This document shows positions 33,828 to 42,657 of a stretch of DNA of 64,000 bases, in pieces (the stretch's first letter is position 1; the number at the start of each line of letters is the position of its first letter). A model generated the notes under the pieces. That model saw only the letters and a program-made list of their open reading frames with translations, was not told where the DNA came from and searched no databases. Location: the NCBI GenBank assembly GCA_041740315.1, contig JBGSMF010000094.1, forward strand, positions 1 through 64,000, given 5' to 3'. The DNA comes from JBGSMF01 sp041740315. GTDB lineage: Bacteria > Chloroflexota > Anaerolineae > Fen-1058. A program made the position numbers and the translations under genes.

Positions 33828-34439
33828 CTATTGCTTTAATGCATTCTCAATTGTGGCAATAAACTCGGATTGCGCCCAAGATTCAGAAAGCGGAACCGGG
33901 CGAAACAGCACAATCTTGCCAGATTTATCTACCACAAAGGTTTCGGGCACGCCCAGGATATTGTACTGGTCAGAAATTTTGCTCTTGAGGTCAGGCCCAT
34001 TGGGATAGGTCACTTTGAATTCTAGCAAATATTGGCGGGCAGCCGGTTCGGTATCTAGATAATCTACGCCCAAAAAAACTATGGCTTCATCTTTGTAGCG
34101 CTGCCAGACCTGCTCTAAAAACTCTTGCTCGTCGCGGCATGTAATGCACCACGAAGCCCAGAAATTGACCACCACCACCTTGCCGCGCAAGCTGGAAAGC
34201 TGCACCTGCGGCCCAAGGCCTGCCTCGTAACCGCCGAACAGAGGCAAAACAAAATCGGGAGCCTGGGCGCCTTCAAGCGGCTGGGTGGCATTGCGATTCT
34301 TCAAGCCAAACGCCAGCAAGCCCACAAAGGCCAACACAATCATGACCACCGACCAACGACCAACCTGCCTGCCGACTAGGCAGGCGGCCAACAACCGCCG
34401 AGCGCCGTCATTCGTCGTTTGCGTTTTGCCATTCGTCAT
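33828..34439 (-). CDS. ccmG: Thioredoxin-like CcmG/ResA
   Basis: 203 residues: one N-terminal helix (about 29-47) and a thioredoxin fold outside the membrane with active site FWASWCITC and a cis-Pro loop GVPETFVVDKSG. It reduces CcmH or apocytochrome thiols and is recharged by CcdA. The ATG overlaps the ccmH stop (ATGA). The first 28 residues are a low-complexity, poorly conserved stretch, so the true start could be a later GTG. Confidence 0.9.
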   Translation of the reverse strand: MTNGKTQTTNDGARRLLAACLVGRQVGRWSVVMIVLAFVGLLAFGLKNRNATQPLEGAQAPDFVLPLFGGYEAGLGPQVQLSSLRGKVVVVNFWASWCITCRDEQEFLEQVWQRYKDEAIVFLGVDYLDTEPAARQYLLEFKVTYPNGPDLKSKISDQYNILGVPETFVVDKSGKIVLFRPVPLSESWAQSEFIATIENALKQ

Positions 34440-34933
34440 CTGATCTTTTCCAATTCTTGCTCCAAGCGGCGGCGGTACTCGTCTTGGAGTTCAGCTTTAG
34501 GCAGCGGTGTGGGCGCGGCTCTAGCGACGGCGCTGCGCCCAGGCGACATTGAGCGCAGCGCCAGCCCAAAGATGACCGCCCCAACCACAACCCCCACCAC
34601 GGGCAATATCCACAATGCGCCCGTAAAGCCTTGCCTGGGCGGCTCTTGCAAAACACGGTCGCCATAGGTTTCGTGAAAATAGACAATGATTTGCTCCGGC
34701 GTCTCGCCGGCTTGCAGCTTTTGGCGAATCAGATCGCGCCATTGAATGCACGCCGGCGTATCGCACACGTCCAGCGGGATGTTTTCGCACACCGGGCAGT
34801 TGAGCTTTTTGGCTACCGCATTCACTTGGTCATCGGTCACGGTGCCGGTTTGGGCAAAAACAGGCCAGGCGAAAAGCAGACTGAAAAGAACAAGGGAAAC
34901 GTGAAACGTGAAACGTGAAACGTAGAACCTCAT
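34436..34933 (-). CDS. ccmH: Cytochrome c maturation protein CcmH
   Basis: 165 residues with a signal peptide, the redox site LNCPVCENIPLDVCDTPAC, QWRDLIRQKLQAGETPEQI and VYFHETYGDRVL, followed by one C-terminal helix. CcmH reduces apocytochrome disulfides before haem attachment. Two extra cysteines follow the usual LxCPVC pair. The signal peptide starts with FYVSRFTFHVS, encoded by four GAAACGT heptamers. ATG 34933 has AGGAGG 9 bases upstream. Confidence 0.92.
   Translation of the reverse strand: MRFYVSRFTFHVSLVLFSLLFAWPVFAQTGTVTDDQVNAVAKKLNCPVCENIPLDVCDTPACIQWRDLIRQKLQAGETPEQIIVYFHETYGDRVLQEPPRQGFTGALWILPVVGVVVGAVIFGLALRSMSPGRSAVARAAPTPLPKAELQDEYRRRLEQELEKIR
34896..34923. repeat. GAAACGT heptamer array in the ccmH signal sequence
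   Basis: Four perfect tandem copies of the 7-base unit GAAACGT, in frame at the start of ccmH. Because 7 is not a multiple of 3, the array codes for a mixed peptide. Confidence 0.88.
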
Positions 34934-34952
34934 GCTCATGCTCCTCCTACAG

Positions 34953-36971
34953 TCAACTTGTCTTCCGCCTAGCGCCCTCTGCTACCGGCCAGGCCGCCAC
35001 CAACGTGCCAAAGATAAATACCAACCCGCCAATCCACAGCCAACTGGCCAATGGATTGATAAAAACCTTCAAGGTAGCCCAAGACCCATCCGTTCCCCAA
35101 CCTGCCAATAACACATACAGGTCTTCTTTGACCGAAGACAGCAGCGCCGGCGGCGTCATTTGCTCGCCGTTGTCATAGATTTCCTGAAAGGGGCGCATGA
35201 CATTGCTAGAGCTACCGCTCGATACAGTCACCCGCGCGGCCAATATCTGCTTATCAGCCTCAGCAGTAGGCACCATCTCCAGGTTAGCAAATTGGATGGT
35301 ATAGCCGCCGATGGTAAAAGACTGCCCCGGCTCTAGGGTGCGCTGCGTTTCCACCTGAAAAAAGTGCGTGCCGATAACGCCAAGGCCAAACAAAATCACC
35401 GCCATGTGAACCAGATAGCCGCCATAACGCCGCCGGTTGCGCCCGGCCAAGTTCCATAACGCCAACGGATAGCTTTCAGCGGTGCTCTTGTGGCGCGCCG
35501 CTACCCCGCGCGCATAATCAATCAGCGTGGTCGCCGCAGCAAAGGCTACCAGCCAAAAGCCCAACAAAGCCAGAACGTTCGAAATGCCCATCACCGCCAT
35601 CACTACTATCACCACCATTGCGATTGCAGCCGGCACCCATAACAGGCGGCCCAACGCTTGCAATGAGGCCGAGCGCCAACTGACCAAGGGCGCAACGCCC
35701 ATCAGCAACATCAAGGGAACCAACAGCAGGCCGACCATTTGATTATAATACTGCGGGCCGACGGTGATTTTGTTGTCGGTCACTAATTCAGAGAGGATAG
35801 GGAAATAGGTGCCCAGGCCCACTACAAAGTTGATGAGCATGAAAAGAACATTTTGAAGCAAAAAGACCGACTCGCGCGAGAGCAGGTTGTCTAGCTTGTT
35901 ATCGCTGCGCAGGCTGTCGAGCCGGTACAACAGCAAACTCACCGAGCCAATCAGGGTGACAGCCGTAAAGCCCAAAAACGGCCCGCCAATAGACGAGCGC
36001 GCAAAGCTGTGCACCGAAGAAATCACGCCGGTGCGGGTGATGAATGTGCCCAAGATAACCTGGCAAAAGGTCCAGATGATGAGGAACATGTTCCAAATCT
36101 TGAGCATGGCGCGCTTTTCTTGGATCATCACCGAGTGCACAAAGGCCGTGCCAGAAAGCCACGGAAGCAAAGCAGCGTTTTCCACCGCATCCCAGCCCCA
36201 ATAGCCGCCCCAGCCCATCACGTCATAGGCCCAGCGCATGCCAAGCAACAAGCCCATCGAAAGGAACAGCCACGCCATCAATGTCCAGCGGCGCGTGGCG
36301 CGGATCCAATCATCATTCAAGCGGCCCGAAAGCAAAGCCGCCACAGCAAACGCAAAAGGCACTGCCAAGCCTACAAATCCAAGATAGAGAAAGGGCGGGT
36401 GAATGATCATGCCGGGGTGGCGCAACAGCGGGGCCAGGCCGTTGCCATCTGCGGCAGTAAAGGGCAGCGCGCCAGCCGGCGGCAGTACCGCCCCAATCAC
36501 CTGCCCGCTGGGCAAGGCCCACAGCTTGGCAAAGGGATTGGCGTAAAACACCACCAGCGCGATAAAGAAAAACTGCACAAAGGCCAGCACGCCGGCCACA
36601 TACGGAATCAGGTCGTTATTTTTTTGCCACTTGCGCAACAGCACCCCGCCGGAAAACAGCGACATTAACCACGCCCAAAAGAGCAGCGAACCATTCTGCC
36701 CGCCCCACAAGGCCGTGATCTTGAGCAAAGTTGGCGTGGCATTGCTGGAAACCTGCGCGGTGTACTCTAGGCGATAGTCGCCGCTCAGGTTGGCATAAAT
36801 AATCGCCAGCACCGACAGGGTAAGCAGAGGAGCAAGCACCACAACTGCGTTGCGCCCGGCCAGCATCCAATCGGCGCGCTTTTGCAGCACACCCCATAGC
36901 GAAGCAAGCAAGGCAAACAAAGCGCATACCCCGGCCAAAAGCAATGCAATCAACCCAACATCTGAAACCAT
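34953..36971 (-). CDS. ccmF: Cytochrome c haem lyase subunit CcmF
   Basis: 672 residues with about 14-15 helices. The haem-handling WWD motif GGYWGWDAVENAALLPWL, the flanking His residues (HPGMIIHPPFLYLG, HSVMIQEKRAMLK, VHSFARSSIGG) and ALWGGQNGSLLFWAW are all present. CcmF takes haem from CcmE and joins it to apocytochrome with CcmH. ATG 36971 has AAGGGT upstream. It lies between ccmE and ccmH. Confidence 0.95.
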   Translation of the reverse strand: MVSDVGLIALLLAGVCALFALLASLWGVLQKRADWMLAGRNAVVVLAPLLTLSVLAIIYANLSGDYRLEYTAQVSSNATPTLLKITALWGGQNGSLLFWAWLMSLFSGGVLLRKWQKNNDLIPYVAGVLAFVQFFFIALVVFYANPFAKLWALPSGQVIGAVLPPAGALPFTAADGNGLAPLLRHPGMIIHPPFLYLGFVGLAVPFAFAVAALLSGRLNDDWIRATRRWTLMAWLFLSMGLLLGMRWAYDVMGWGGYWGWDAVENAALLPWLSGTAFVHSVMIQEKRAMLKIWNMFLIIWTFCQVILGTFITRTGVISSVHSFARSSIGGPFLGFTAVTLIGSVSLLLYRLDSLRSDNKLDNLLSRESVFLLQNVLFMLINFVVGLGTYFPILSELVTDNKITVGPQYYNQMVGLLLVPLMLLMGVAPLVSWRSASLQALGRLLWVPAAIAMVVIVVMAVMGISNVLALLGFWLVAFAAATTLIDYARGVAARHKSTAESYPLALWNLAGRNRRRYGGYLVHMAVILFGLGVIGTHFFQVETQRTLEPGQSFTIGGYTIQFANLEMVPTAEADKQILAARVTVSSGSSSNVMRPFQEIYDNGEQMTPPALLSSVKEDLYVLLAGWGTDGSWATLKVFINPLASWLWIGGLVFIFGTLVAAWPVAEGARRKTS

Positions 36972-37050
36972 ACCCTTCCCTCACCTAACATAAAAGACGC
37001 AAAGAGCACGCCAATCACTCTTTGCGTTTTTTGACCAAGGCACTAGCAAC

Positions 37051-37515
37051 TTATGGCGCAACCGTAGCTGGCAACTCGGAAGCAGGCGTCGGCACGGCTT
37101 CCTCATAGCGCGTTGGGCACTTGAGCAACAAGCTGTCATTGCCTGGCGCCACATAAAAAGCGCCATCGGCGCCCAGCTTGCCGGTGAGCGTCGCCTGGGC
37201 CTCGTGTTGCAACAGGTCTGGCTTGACATGCCCGTTGGCCACCACATGCAAAATGCGCTGGGGCGCTTGCAGCTCGGCGTGAGTATCTACAATGTCAAAA
37301 GCCAGCTCCATCGTCTTGGGATTATACTGGATGCTATCGCCAATCACAAAACCCGAAACGCGTAGATTAGTCTTGCCATCTACCAAGGCAGCTTGCTTTT
37401 CAATCACGTCCTCTACCGAATAAGCATATTGCGCCGAAGTTTGCACTGCAGACACAATTAAAAAGGCTACAGCCGCAAAAATAACCGCTCCCCCCACAAT
37501 CAGTTTCACATTCAT
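37051..37515 (-). CDS. ccmE: Haem chaperone CcmE, Cys type
   Basis: 154 residues with an N-terminal helix and an OB-fold (YAYSVEDVIEKQAALVDGKT, LRVSGFVIGDSI, FDIVDTHAEL). The haem-binding residue is in LLLKCPTRYEEA: Cys133 replaces the usual His, giving the CxxxY form with Tyr137. The Cys form is known from Desulfovibrio, archaea and some other phyla. It is the first gene of the ccm operon, with a strong promoter 30 bases upstream. Confidence 0.94.
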   Translation of the reverse strand: MNVKLIVGGAVIFAAVAFLIVSAVQTSAQYAYSVEDVIEKQAALVDGKTNLRVSGFVIGDSIQYNPKTMELAFDIVDTHAELQAPQRILHVVANGHVKPDLLQHEAQATLTGKLGADGAFYVAPGNDSLLLKCPTRYEEAVPTPASELPATVAP

Positions 37516-37543
37516 AAAATGCCCCCTTATCCAACTCTTTGAG

Positions 37544-37572
37544 ACTATAGCATATACCCCATGACCTGTCAA
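37544..37572 (-). promoter_or_regulatory. Strong sigma-70-type promoter of the ccm operon
   Basis: On the minus strand a perfect TTGACA (37567-37572) and TATAGT (37544-37549) are separated by 17 bases. The ccmE start is 29 bases from the -10 box, with AAGGGGG as ribosome site. Confidence 0.88.
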
Positions 37573-37777
37573 CAGTAAACTTGCATTTTGTGTGACAATC
37601 TATTTTTTTCATATATGTTGAGACTTGTGGTAAAATTGTTTTCAAGAATGCGTTTCATTGCGGCCCAAATAAGGGCCTACCCTAAAATCCCATTTCGCCA
37701 GTACAAAAATAACTTTGGGATAGGCTCTAAGCGCCCTCAACTTTGTTCAGCCTGTTGAGAAAGGTGATATATACTCT

Positions 37778-39610
37778 ATGAAAAAAAGGGCTTTCTTCCC
37801 TCCGATCGCTCTTGTTCTTTTCCTGTTGCCCATCGGCATCACCATTGCAAACGCGCAAAGTAACGAGCCTCCCGTCACCTACGTTGGATCGCAAGCGTGC
37901 GCAGGCTGTCATGCAGAACAACATGCCAATTGGGCCACTACCCTACATCCACACATGGTCCAAGACCCTCAAGTTACCACCACTGCCATCCTGGCAGATT
38001 TTACAAAATTTGCAAGGGTTGTCACCGACAGCAGGCTCAGGTATGATGCCAGGGACGTGATCTTGACCATAGGTTCGCGCTATCGCCAACGCTATATCCT
38101 TCGCGACGCCAAAACAAGACGCTTGGTGCTGGGAACAGGCCAGTGGAACGTTGCCGGGCAAGGGCCGGCCGGCTCAGATAATCAATGGCAAAATGTCGCC
38201 GGTGGTGACGATTGGCTGAAGAGCTGCGCCGGCTGTCACACCACGGGCTATGATTCCAAGACGGAAAGCTATATTGAACTGGGCATTGGCTGTGAAGCCT
38301 GCCACGGGCCTGGCGGAGAGCATGTTCTCAAGCCATCTAAAGACAACATACCCGCCAACAAGATCAAGGCGTTGGCGTCGGACACCTGCGGCCAGTGCCA
38401 CACACGCGGCATCAGCCCGGCAGTAGAAGGCAACAGCTATGCTTATCCACTTGGCTATATGCCTGGGGACAAATTGACAGAGAAAAATTTTATTCCATCC
38501 AAACCCAGCGGCGCGGCCAGTGACGCCAACTGGTGGATTGATGGGCATGCCAAAGAATATCGTCTGCAGTATAGTGAATGGTCAGCCAGCGGCCATGCCC
38601 AGGCGCTGCAAGCTTTACAAAAATCCACCCAGGCAAGCGATTCATGCTTGGGCTGTCACAGCGCAGATTACATCTTTTTGAGCGCGGCCATTCAAGCCGG
38701 CGATTCGACTGCGATAACACCCACCCTCAAGACAGCGCAATTTGGTATTACGTGCCAGGTGTGCCATGCTTCGCATCAACCAGGCGCACAGCCCGCTAAC
38801 TCACTGCTGCGCCAGTCAAGTTATGCGCTCTGCGTCACCTGCCACACGGCCACCAGCGGGGGCAGCCGCCCGCTGACGCCCGGCCTTGAAGTGAAATATT
38901 CCATGCTAGAAATGATTGAGGGTAGCGGCGCATTCGATGTTGACGACAAGCCATCGCCACACTTGAGCCCAGGCTGCGCTTCTTGCCACATGCCTGGCAC
39001 GGCCGCCAACGCCGACCCCGGCGATACTGCCACCCACAACTGGAAGATCATTATGCCCGGCACGGCCGAAAAAACACAGCCTAGCTCTTGCAGCACATGT
39101 CATCAGGCCTCAGGCGCAAGCTTAGCGCCCCAACTTGACCCAATGGCCATGCAGGCAATCATTGACACGCATCAAAGCGAGATAAAGGACAAGATCAAAG
39201 CTCTGGCGCAGCCCCTCACAGTCGTTAGAAGCGCTCATGCTGATTGGGATGTTAGAGCAGAAAAGAAAAGCGAGTATCAAGTTGCCTATGAAAAGGCTGT
39301 CAGCAATATTAGCTTTGTAGAAAACGAGGGGAGCTTTGGGGTACACAACTATGGCTATGCCAGAAGCATTTTGTCCAAGGCCGAAGAACAGCTAGGATTC
39401 GCCGCCTCCACTCCCACGCCATTGCCCACCCCCATCCCCACAGCCACACCTCCACCCACGGCTACCCCACTACCCACACCCATTCCTCTCCCCACCCCCA
39501 TCCCGCCGCCATCGGGCGGGGTCACTTGGCCTATTTGGGGCATTTTGATTGCGGTGGTGGCTATTGTGGTTGTTGTGCTGTTTGCGCGCCGCCCAGATAG
39601 AGCGAGTTGA
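37778..39610 (+). CDS. Membrane-anchored nine-haem cytochrome c
   Basis: This 610-residue secreted protein has a signal peptide (MKKRAFFPP... ending IANAQ), nine CxxCH motifs (CAGCH twice, CEACH, CGQCH, CLGCH, CQVCH, CVTCH, CASCH and CSTCH), a Pro/Thr-rich spacer, and a C-terminal anchor (WGILIAVVAIVVVVLFARR). The first haem region, VGSQACAGCHAEQHANW, resembles cytochrome c554/multihaem reductase families. It probably moves electrons at the cell surface; donor and acceptor are unknown. It is divergent from the ccm operon that would mature it. Confidence 0.9.
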   Translation: MKKRAFFPPIALVLFLLPIGITIANAQSNEPPVTYVGSQACAGCHAEQHANWATTLHPHMVQDPQVTTTAILADFTKFARVVTDSRLRYDARDVILTIGSRYRQRYILRDAKTRRLVLGTGQWNVAGQGPAGSDNQWQNVAGGDDWLKSCAGCHTTGYDSKTESYIELGIGCEACHGPGGEHVLKPSKDNIPANKIKALASDTCGQCHTRGISPAVEGNSYAYPLGYMPGDKLTEKNFIPSKPSGAASDANWWIDGHAKEYRLQYSEWSASGHAQALQALQKSTQASDSCLGCHSADYIFLSAAIQAGDSTAITPTLKTAQFGITCQVCHASHQPGAQPANSLLRQSSYALCVTCHTATSGGSRPLTPGLEVKYSMLEMIEGSGAFDVDDKPSPHLSPGCASCHMPGTAANADPGDTATHNWKIIMPGTAEKTQPSSCSTCHQASGASLAPQLDPMAMQAIIDTHQSEIKDKIKALAQPLTVVRSAHADWDVRAEKKSEYQVAYEKAVSNISFVENEGSFGVHNYGYARSILSKAEEQLGFAASTPTPLPTPIPTATPPPTATPLPTPIPLPTPIPPPSGGVTWPIWGILIAVVAIVVVVLFARRPDRAS

Positions 39611-39619
39611 TCCAGCAAG

Positions 39620-39649
39620 AAAAGCATACCCGCCGGCGGGCCTGCTTTT
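39620..39649. terminator. Bidirectional terminator between convergent genes
   Basis: AAAAGCA and TGCTTTT flank the perfect palindrome CCCGCCGGCGGG, giving a strong hairpin with A/T runs on both sides, between the cytochrome gene and the convergent zinc-ribbon membrane protein gene. Confidence 0.85.
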
Positions 39650-40638
39650 CAGGCTTTGCGCCTGCGCGTGCCACACTGCGGGCAAAAGGTATCGCCAGCT
39701 TGCAGCGTTCGCCCACACTGCGCGCAAAAACCGGCGGCTGGTTCTTGCTCCGCTTCACCCAAAGGAAGCCTGGGCCGCGAACGTTGAATTGCGTGTTGTC
39801 CTTTGCGTGACCACCCACGCTTATTGCGCTGCGCCGCCGTTGGAACATATCCACCCTGATCATCACCCCGCTGCGAGAGCACGTACCAGATCATGCCCGC
39901 AATAATCAGCCCAATGCCAAGCACAATCCCGCCAATCATCCAGGGTGGCCAAGTTGGATTAGCAGCGGGAGCGGCGGCGATTTGTGGGGTAGATGTGGGC
40001 GCGCCCAGGCGCAGCGCCTCTACCGATGTGCGCGCGTCTGTTTTGCTATAGGCCAACACAATCGAACTGGCCTGCCCCGCCGGCCAACTGCCCAGGTTGG
40101 CTTGATGGTAAACCAGCCCACTCGCTTCTCTCTGCCCGGCGTCAACCGCCGGCGTCACCAGAAACTGGCTTGCGCCAAACGGCTCTTGAACTTGCAGTAT
40201 CACATTATCTACGCTCATATCGCCCGGCCACTTGAGGGTATAGCTACGCTCGGCCTTGGCTGTGTCGAGCGCATCATAAAATTCTAGCTGAAAGGCCGAA
40301 TAAGCCGTGGTAAATGATACCAACAGCCAATCCTCTTGCGGCGTGACAGTGTTGGGAATGTTGAGCAAGCCTTGCAGCGGATCATTGCCCGCCACCGCGT
40401 GCGGCTTGCCCCCCATCGCCGTAGCAGGTATGCGTAAAAGCACATTGGCCGGCAAAGGCACAGCTGGGGCGACCTGGGCGCGGTAGATAACCAGCACTCC
40501 AGATTGATCGTACTCTGGCCAAATGGCAATTTCCAAAGCCGCCAGGCGCACGTTGTCCGGCGATTGGGCCATCACAGGCGAGTGCAGGCTTGGAACGAGC
40601 ATTACCACAACCAGTAAAGCAATTATCATTTTTTTCAT
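39649..40638 (-). CDS. Exported beta-domain protein with TM helix and zinc ribbon
   Basis: 329 residues: signal peptide (ends SPVMAQ), an extracytoplasmic beta domain (about 25-215), one helix (WMIGGIVLGIGLIIAGMIWYVL) and a cytoplasmic tail with a zinc ribbon (CAQCG and CPQCG). The outer domain looks related to the second beta domain of the lipoprotein at 31845 (both end in a QASS/QALSF-type strand). Function unknown; the repeated presence near cytochrome genes is suggestive. Confidence 0.75.
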   Translation of the reverse strand: MKKMIIALLVVVMLVPSLHSPVMAQSPDNVRLAALEIAIWPEYDQSGVLVIYRAQVAPAVPLPANVLLRIPATAMGGKPHAVAGNDPLQGLLNIPNTVTPQEDWLLVSFTTAYSAFQLEFYDALDTAKAERSYTLKWPGDMSVDNVILQVQEPFGASQFLVTPAVDAGQREASGLVYHQANLGSWPAGQASSIVLAYSKTDARTSVEALRLGAPTSTPQIAAAPAANPTWPPWMIGGIVLGIGLIIAGMIWYVLSQRGDDQGGYVPTAAQRNKRGWSRKGQHAIQRSRPRLPLGEAEQEPAAGFCAQCGRTLQAGDTFCPQCGTRRRKA

Positions 40639-40652
40639 TCTGCACTATCCTC

Positions 40653-41744
40653 TTAATCCAAGTTCCTGACCCGCGTTCGCACATACTCGGCAAAAGCGTG
40701 CCCGACTTGCGTCAACTGTCCGGTGGCGGGGTCAATCAAATCGCTCGTGGGATACTGCCAGAAACTAGAACTAAACCACGCCCATCGCTGCACCAGCCGA
40801 TTGCCATCTGAAGGCAAACCCACTTGAGGATCGGTGGCCGTCTGGAAATAGTCAAAGGTTGCCCACATAAAGCGACTCACCCGCTCGGCGTCAAAACCAT
40901 AATCGGGCGGCATCAGAATGCCGTATTCCGTCACTGCCAGTTCGCAGTCACGATAGCCGCGAGCGGCCATCCACTGCCTGAAACGCAAAATGCGCTGCTT
41001 GAACAGCTCTATATCGTCGTGCTGGTCAATTTCAACCAGCTCGCCGGCAGCCTCTGCAAAGCCAGCCGGGATACCCGACCCCCAAGAATCACGTTGTTCA
41101 TTCAACACATAGGCATGCAGCGTCCACACGTCTATCGGCATCGGGTCGCCGGTGAACTCACGGTAGCTATCAAGCACCTGGTCGAGGTAGCGCAAGCGCA
41201 GTTCCGTGGACTGGGCCACGCCTGCAATAGCAACGCGGGCAGTGGGGTCGGCGCCTTTGATGGCCGAATAAACGCTATGATAGGCCATGGCATATTGCCG
41301 CGGGGGCATATCGTCTTGCAAGCACTCTACATCCGGCTCGTTGCCCACAATCCAGGTAGCACCGGGATGCTCGGCAGCCAGTTGGGCAATCTCGCCTAGA
41401 GACGGCCAGATATCAAGCTGCGACACGCGCACCATAGGCCAAAAATCTACGCCGGGCGGAGCATTCCAAGAAAAAGGCGCCCACGTGAGGTACCAACTGA
41501 CTCCCAACAAGCCGGCTACCTCTGGTGATAGTTCATCCGCCGGCACTCCAACGCCAAAACCTGGCTGCGGTGGAATCTGTGCCGGCACCGGCAGCCAATT
41601 CCCTTCCAGCTTGGTCGGGGCCGGCGGCGCTGGATCAATGGGAATAATGATCCCACGCTCTTGCCCGCACGGGGTGATCGGCACGCAAGCCGTAAGAGCC
41701 AACATAACGCACACAAAAAATACTAGCCATCTAGCTGGATGCAA
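40653..41744 (-). CDS. Lipoprotein with glycosidase-like TIM barrel
   Basis: About 363 residues: lipobox LTAC, then a (beta/alpha)8-like domain with WIVGNEPDVEC (likely acid/base Glu in a GNEPD motif), WTLHAYVL and LAVTEYGIL (likely nucleophile Glu). These fit glycoside hydrolases of the GH clan A type, near the Asl1/GH128-like group. TTG 41744 was chosen, with GGGAGG 5 bases upstream; this ribosome site lies at the end of a MITE-like repeat half copy. It overlaps the end of the hydrolase gene. Confidence 0.8.
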   Translation of the reverse strand: MHPARWLVFFVCVMLALTACVPITPCGQERGIIIPIDPAPPAPTKLEGNWLPVPAQIPPQPGFGVGVPADELSPEVAGLLGVSWYLTWAPFSWNAPPGVDFWPMVRVSQLDIWPSLGEIAQLAAEHPGATWIVGNEPDVECLQDDMPPRQYAMAYHSVYSAIKGADPTARVAIAGVAQSTELRLRYLDQVLDSYREFTGDPMPIDVWTLHAYVLNEQRDSWGSGIPAGFAEAAGELVEIDQHDDIELFKQRILRFRQWMAARGYRDCELAVTEYGILMPPDYGFDAERVSRFMWATFDYFQTATDPQVGLPSDGNRLVQRWAWFSSSFWQYPTSDLIDPATGQLTQVGHAFAEYVRTRVRNLD

Positions 41745-42546
41745 CCTGACCTCCCAGCAACCTACCCTCCCGCAGGTTACAATTTGGCTGCCTTGAAATG
41801 AATTGGCGCACCTCCCGTGTGCAATCCTCGCAAGCCAGGCGGGCATCGTGAACGCCGTGGCCTGCTTGGGGATAAACCGAAAGGTGTGCATGGGGGATTT
41901 GGCGCGTCAGTTCTTCCATCTCGCTAACGGAAGTGTGTTCATCCTGTCCGCCTAGAATCACCAGGGTGGGGCAAGCAATCTCGCTCAAGCGCCCGCTGTA
42001 CAGGTCACCTTGGCGCTCGGCCAATTTCAGCCACGCGCCGGCCCAGTTGCGAATGACCTCTTGCCAGCCATCGTGGCCGTGATAGGCTGCCATCTTGCGC
42101 TGGGCAGGTTCGGGCAATAAAACGGGATCATGATACAACCCCTCAAAGGCAGCCTGTGAGTTGGCTTTGCGATTATGCAAGTGCCCTCCCTCAAAGACCA
42201 GGCCCCGCACACGGACAGGCTGAGTAATAGCCATCAACGCGCCAATCACCGCGCCATCGCTGTGCCCCCAGACAAAAGTGGAATCCATCTTCAGTGCATC
42301 GAGCAAAGCGACCATATCTCGCGCAGCCTGCCAGTGAAAATCTGGCTCTAGCTGCCGCACTCGCGTCGAGCGGCCATAGCCGCGCCGGTCTGGCACAATC
42401 ATGCAGAATTCGTCGGCCAACACTTGCTCTTGATAGGTAAAGCCGTTGATGGCCAGTCCCCAACCCGCGTGCAGCAGCAACAGTGGCTGGCCCTGGCCCA
42501 CCATCCGATAATGCAGCTCAATGTCATTCACTTGCGCAAAAGGCAT
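41731..42546 (-). CDS. Alpha/beta hydrolase
   Basis: 271 residues: LLLLHAGWG (oxyanion region), VPDRRGYGRS, nucleophile elbow VWGHSDGAV, acid region LVILGGQDEHTS and catalytic His in QAGHGVHDA. It resembles general alpha/beta-fold esterases or haloperoxidase-like proteins. The last 15-20 residues (QPNCNLREGRLLGGQVASS) are encoded by a half copy of the MITE-like repeat, so the natural C-terminus was replaced or extended. The substrate is unknown. Confidence 0.87.
   Translation of the reverse strand: MPFAQVNDIELHYRMVGQGQPLLLLHAGWGLAINGFTYQEQVLADEFCMIVPDRRGYGRSTRVRQLEPDFHWQAARDMVALLDALKMDSTFVWGHSDGAVIGALMAITQPVRVRGLVFEGGHLHNRKANSQAAFEGLYHDPVLLPEPAQRKMAAYHGHDGWQEVIRNWAGAWLKLAERQGDLYSGRLSEIACPTLVILGGQDEHTSVSEMEELTRQIPHAHLSVYPQAGHGVHDARLACEDCTREVRQFISRQPNCNLREGRLLGGQVASS
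41755..41800. repeat. MITE-like repeat, copy 3 (half copy)
   Basis: CCTACCCTCCCGCAGGTTACAATTTGGCTGCC-type sequence shared with one arm and part of the core of copies 1 and 2. The other arm is missing. It spans the hydrolase C-terminus and the region just before the lipoprotein start. Confidence 0.75.
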
Positions 42547-42598
42547 TACAACTACTTTCTAGCTTTACTTTTGACAAAGCCTATTTTTCGCGCCCGTA

Positions 42599-42657
42599 GG
42601 CTTGCATCCCCATGCAAGCCGATTGTCGAGAATGTTCGCGCATGGGGATGCGCGAAC
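42599..42657. repeat. Two constant-tip hairpins
   Basis: Perfect hairpins at 42599-42620 (9-bp stem, loop CCCC) and 42634-42657 (10-bp stem, loop GGGG) lie in the gap upstream of the divergent LysM-M23 gene. They have the same CATGGGGATG tip as the hairpins at 24041 and 31673-31770. Confidence 0.82.
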
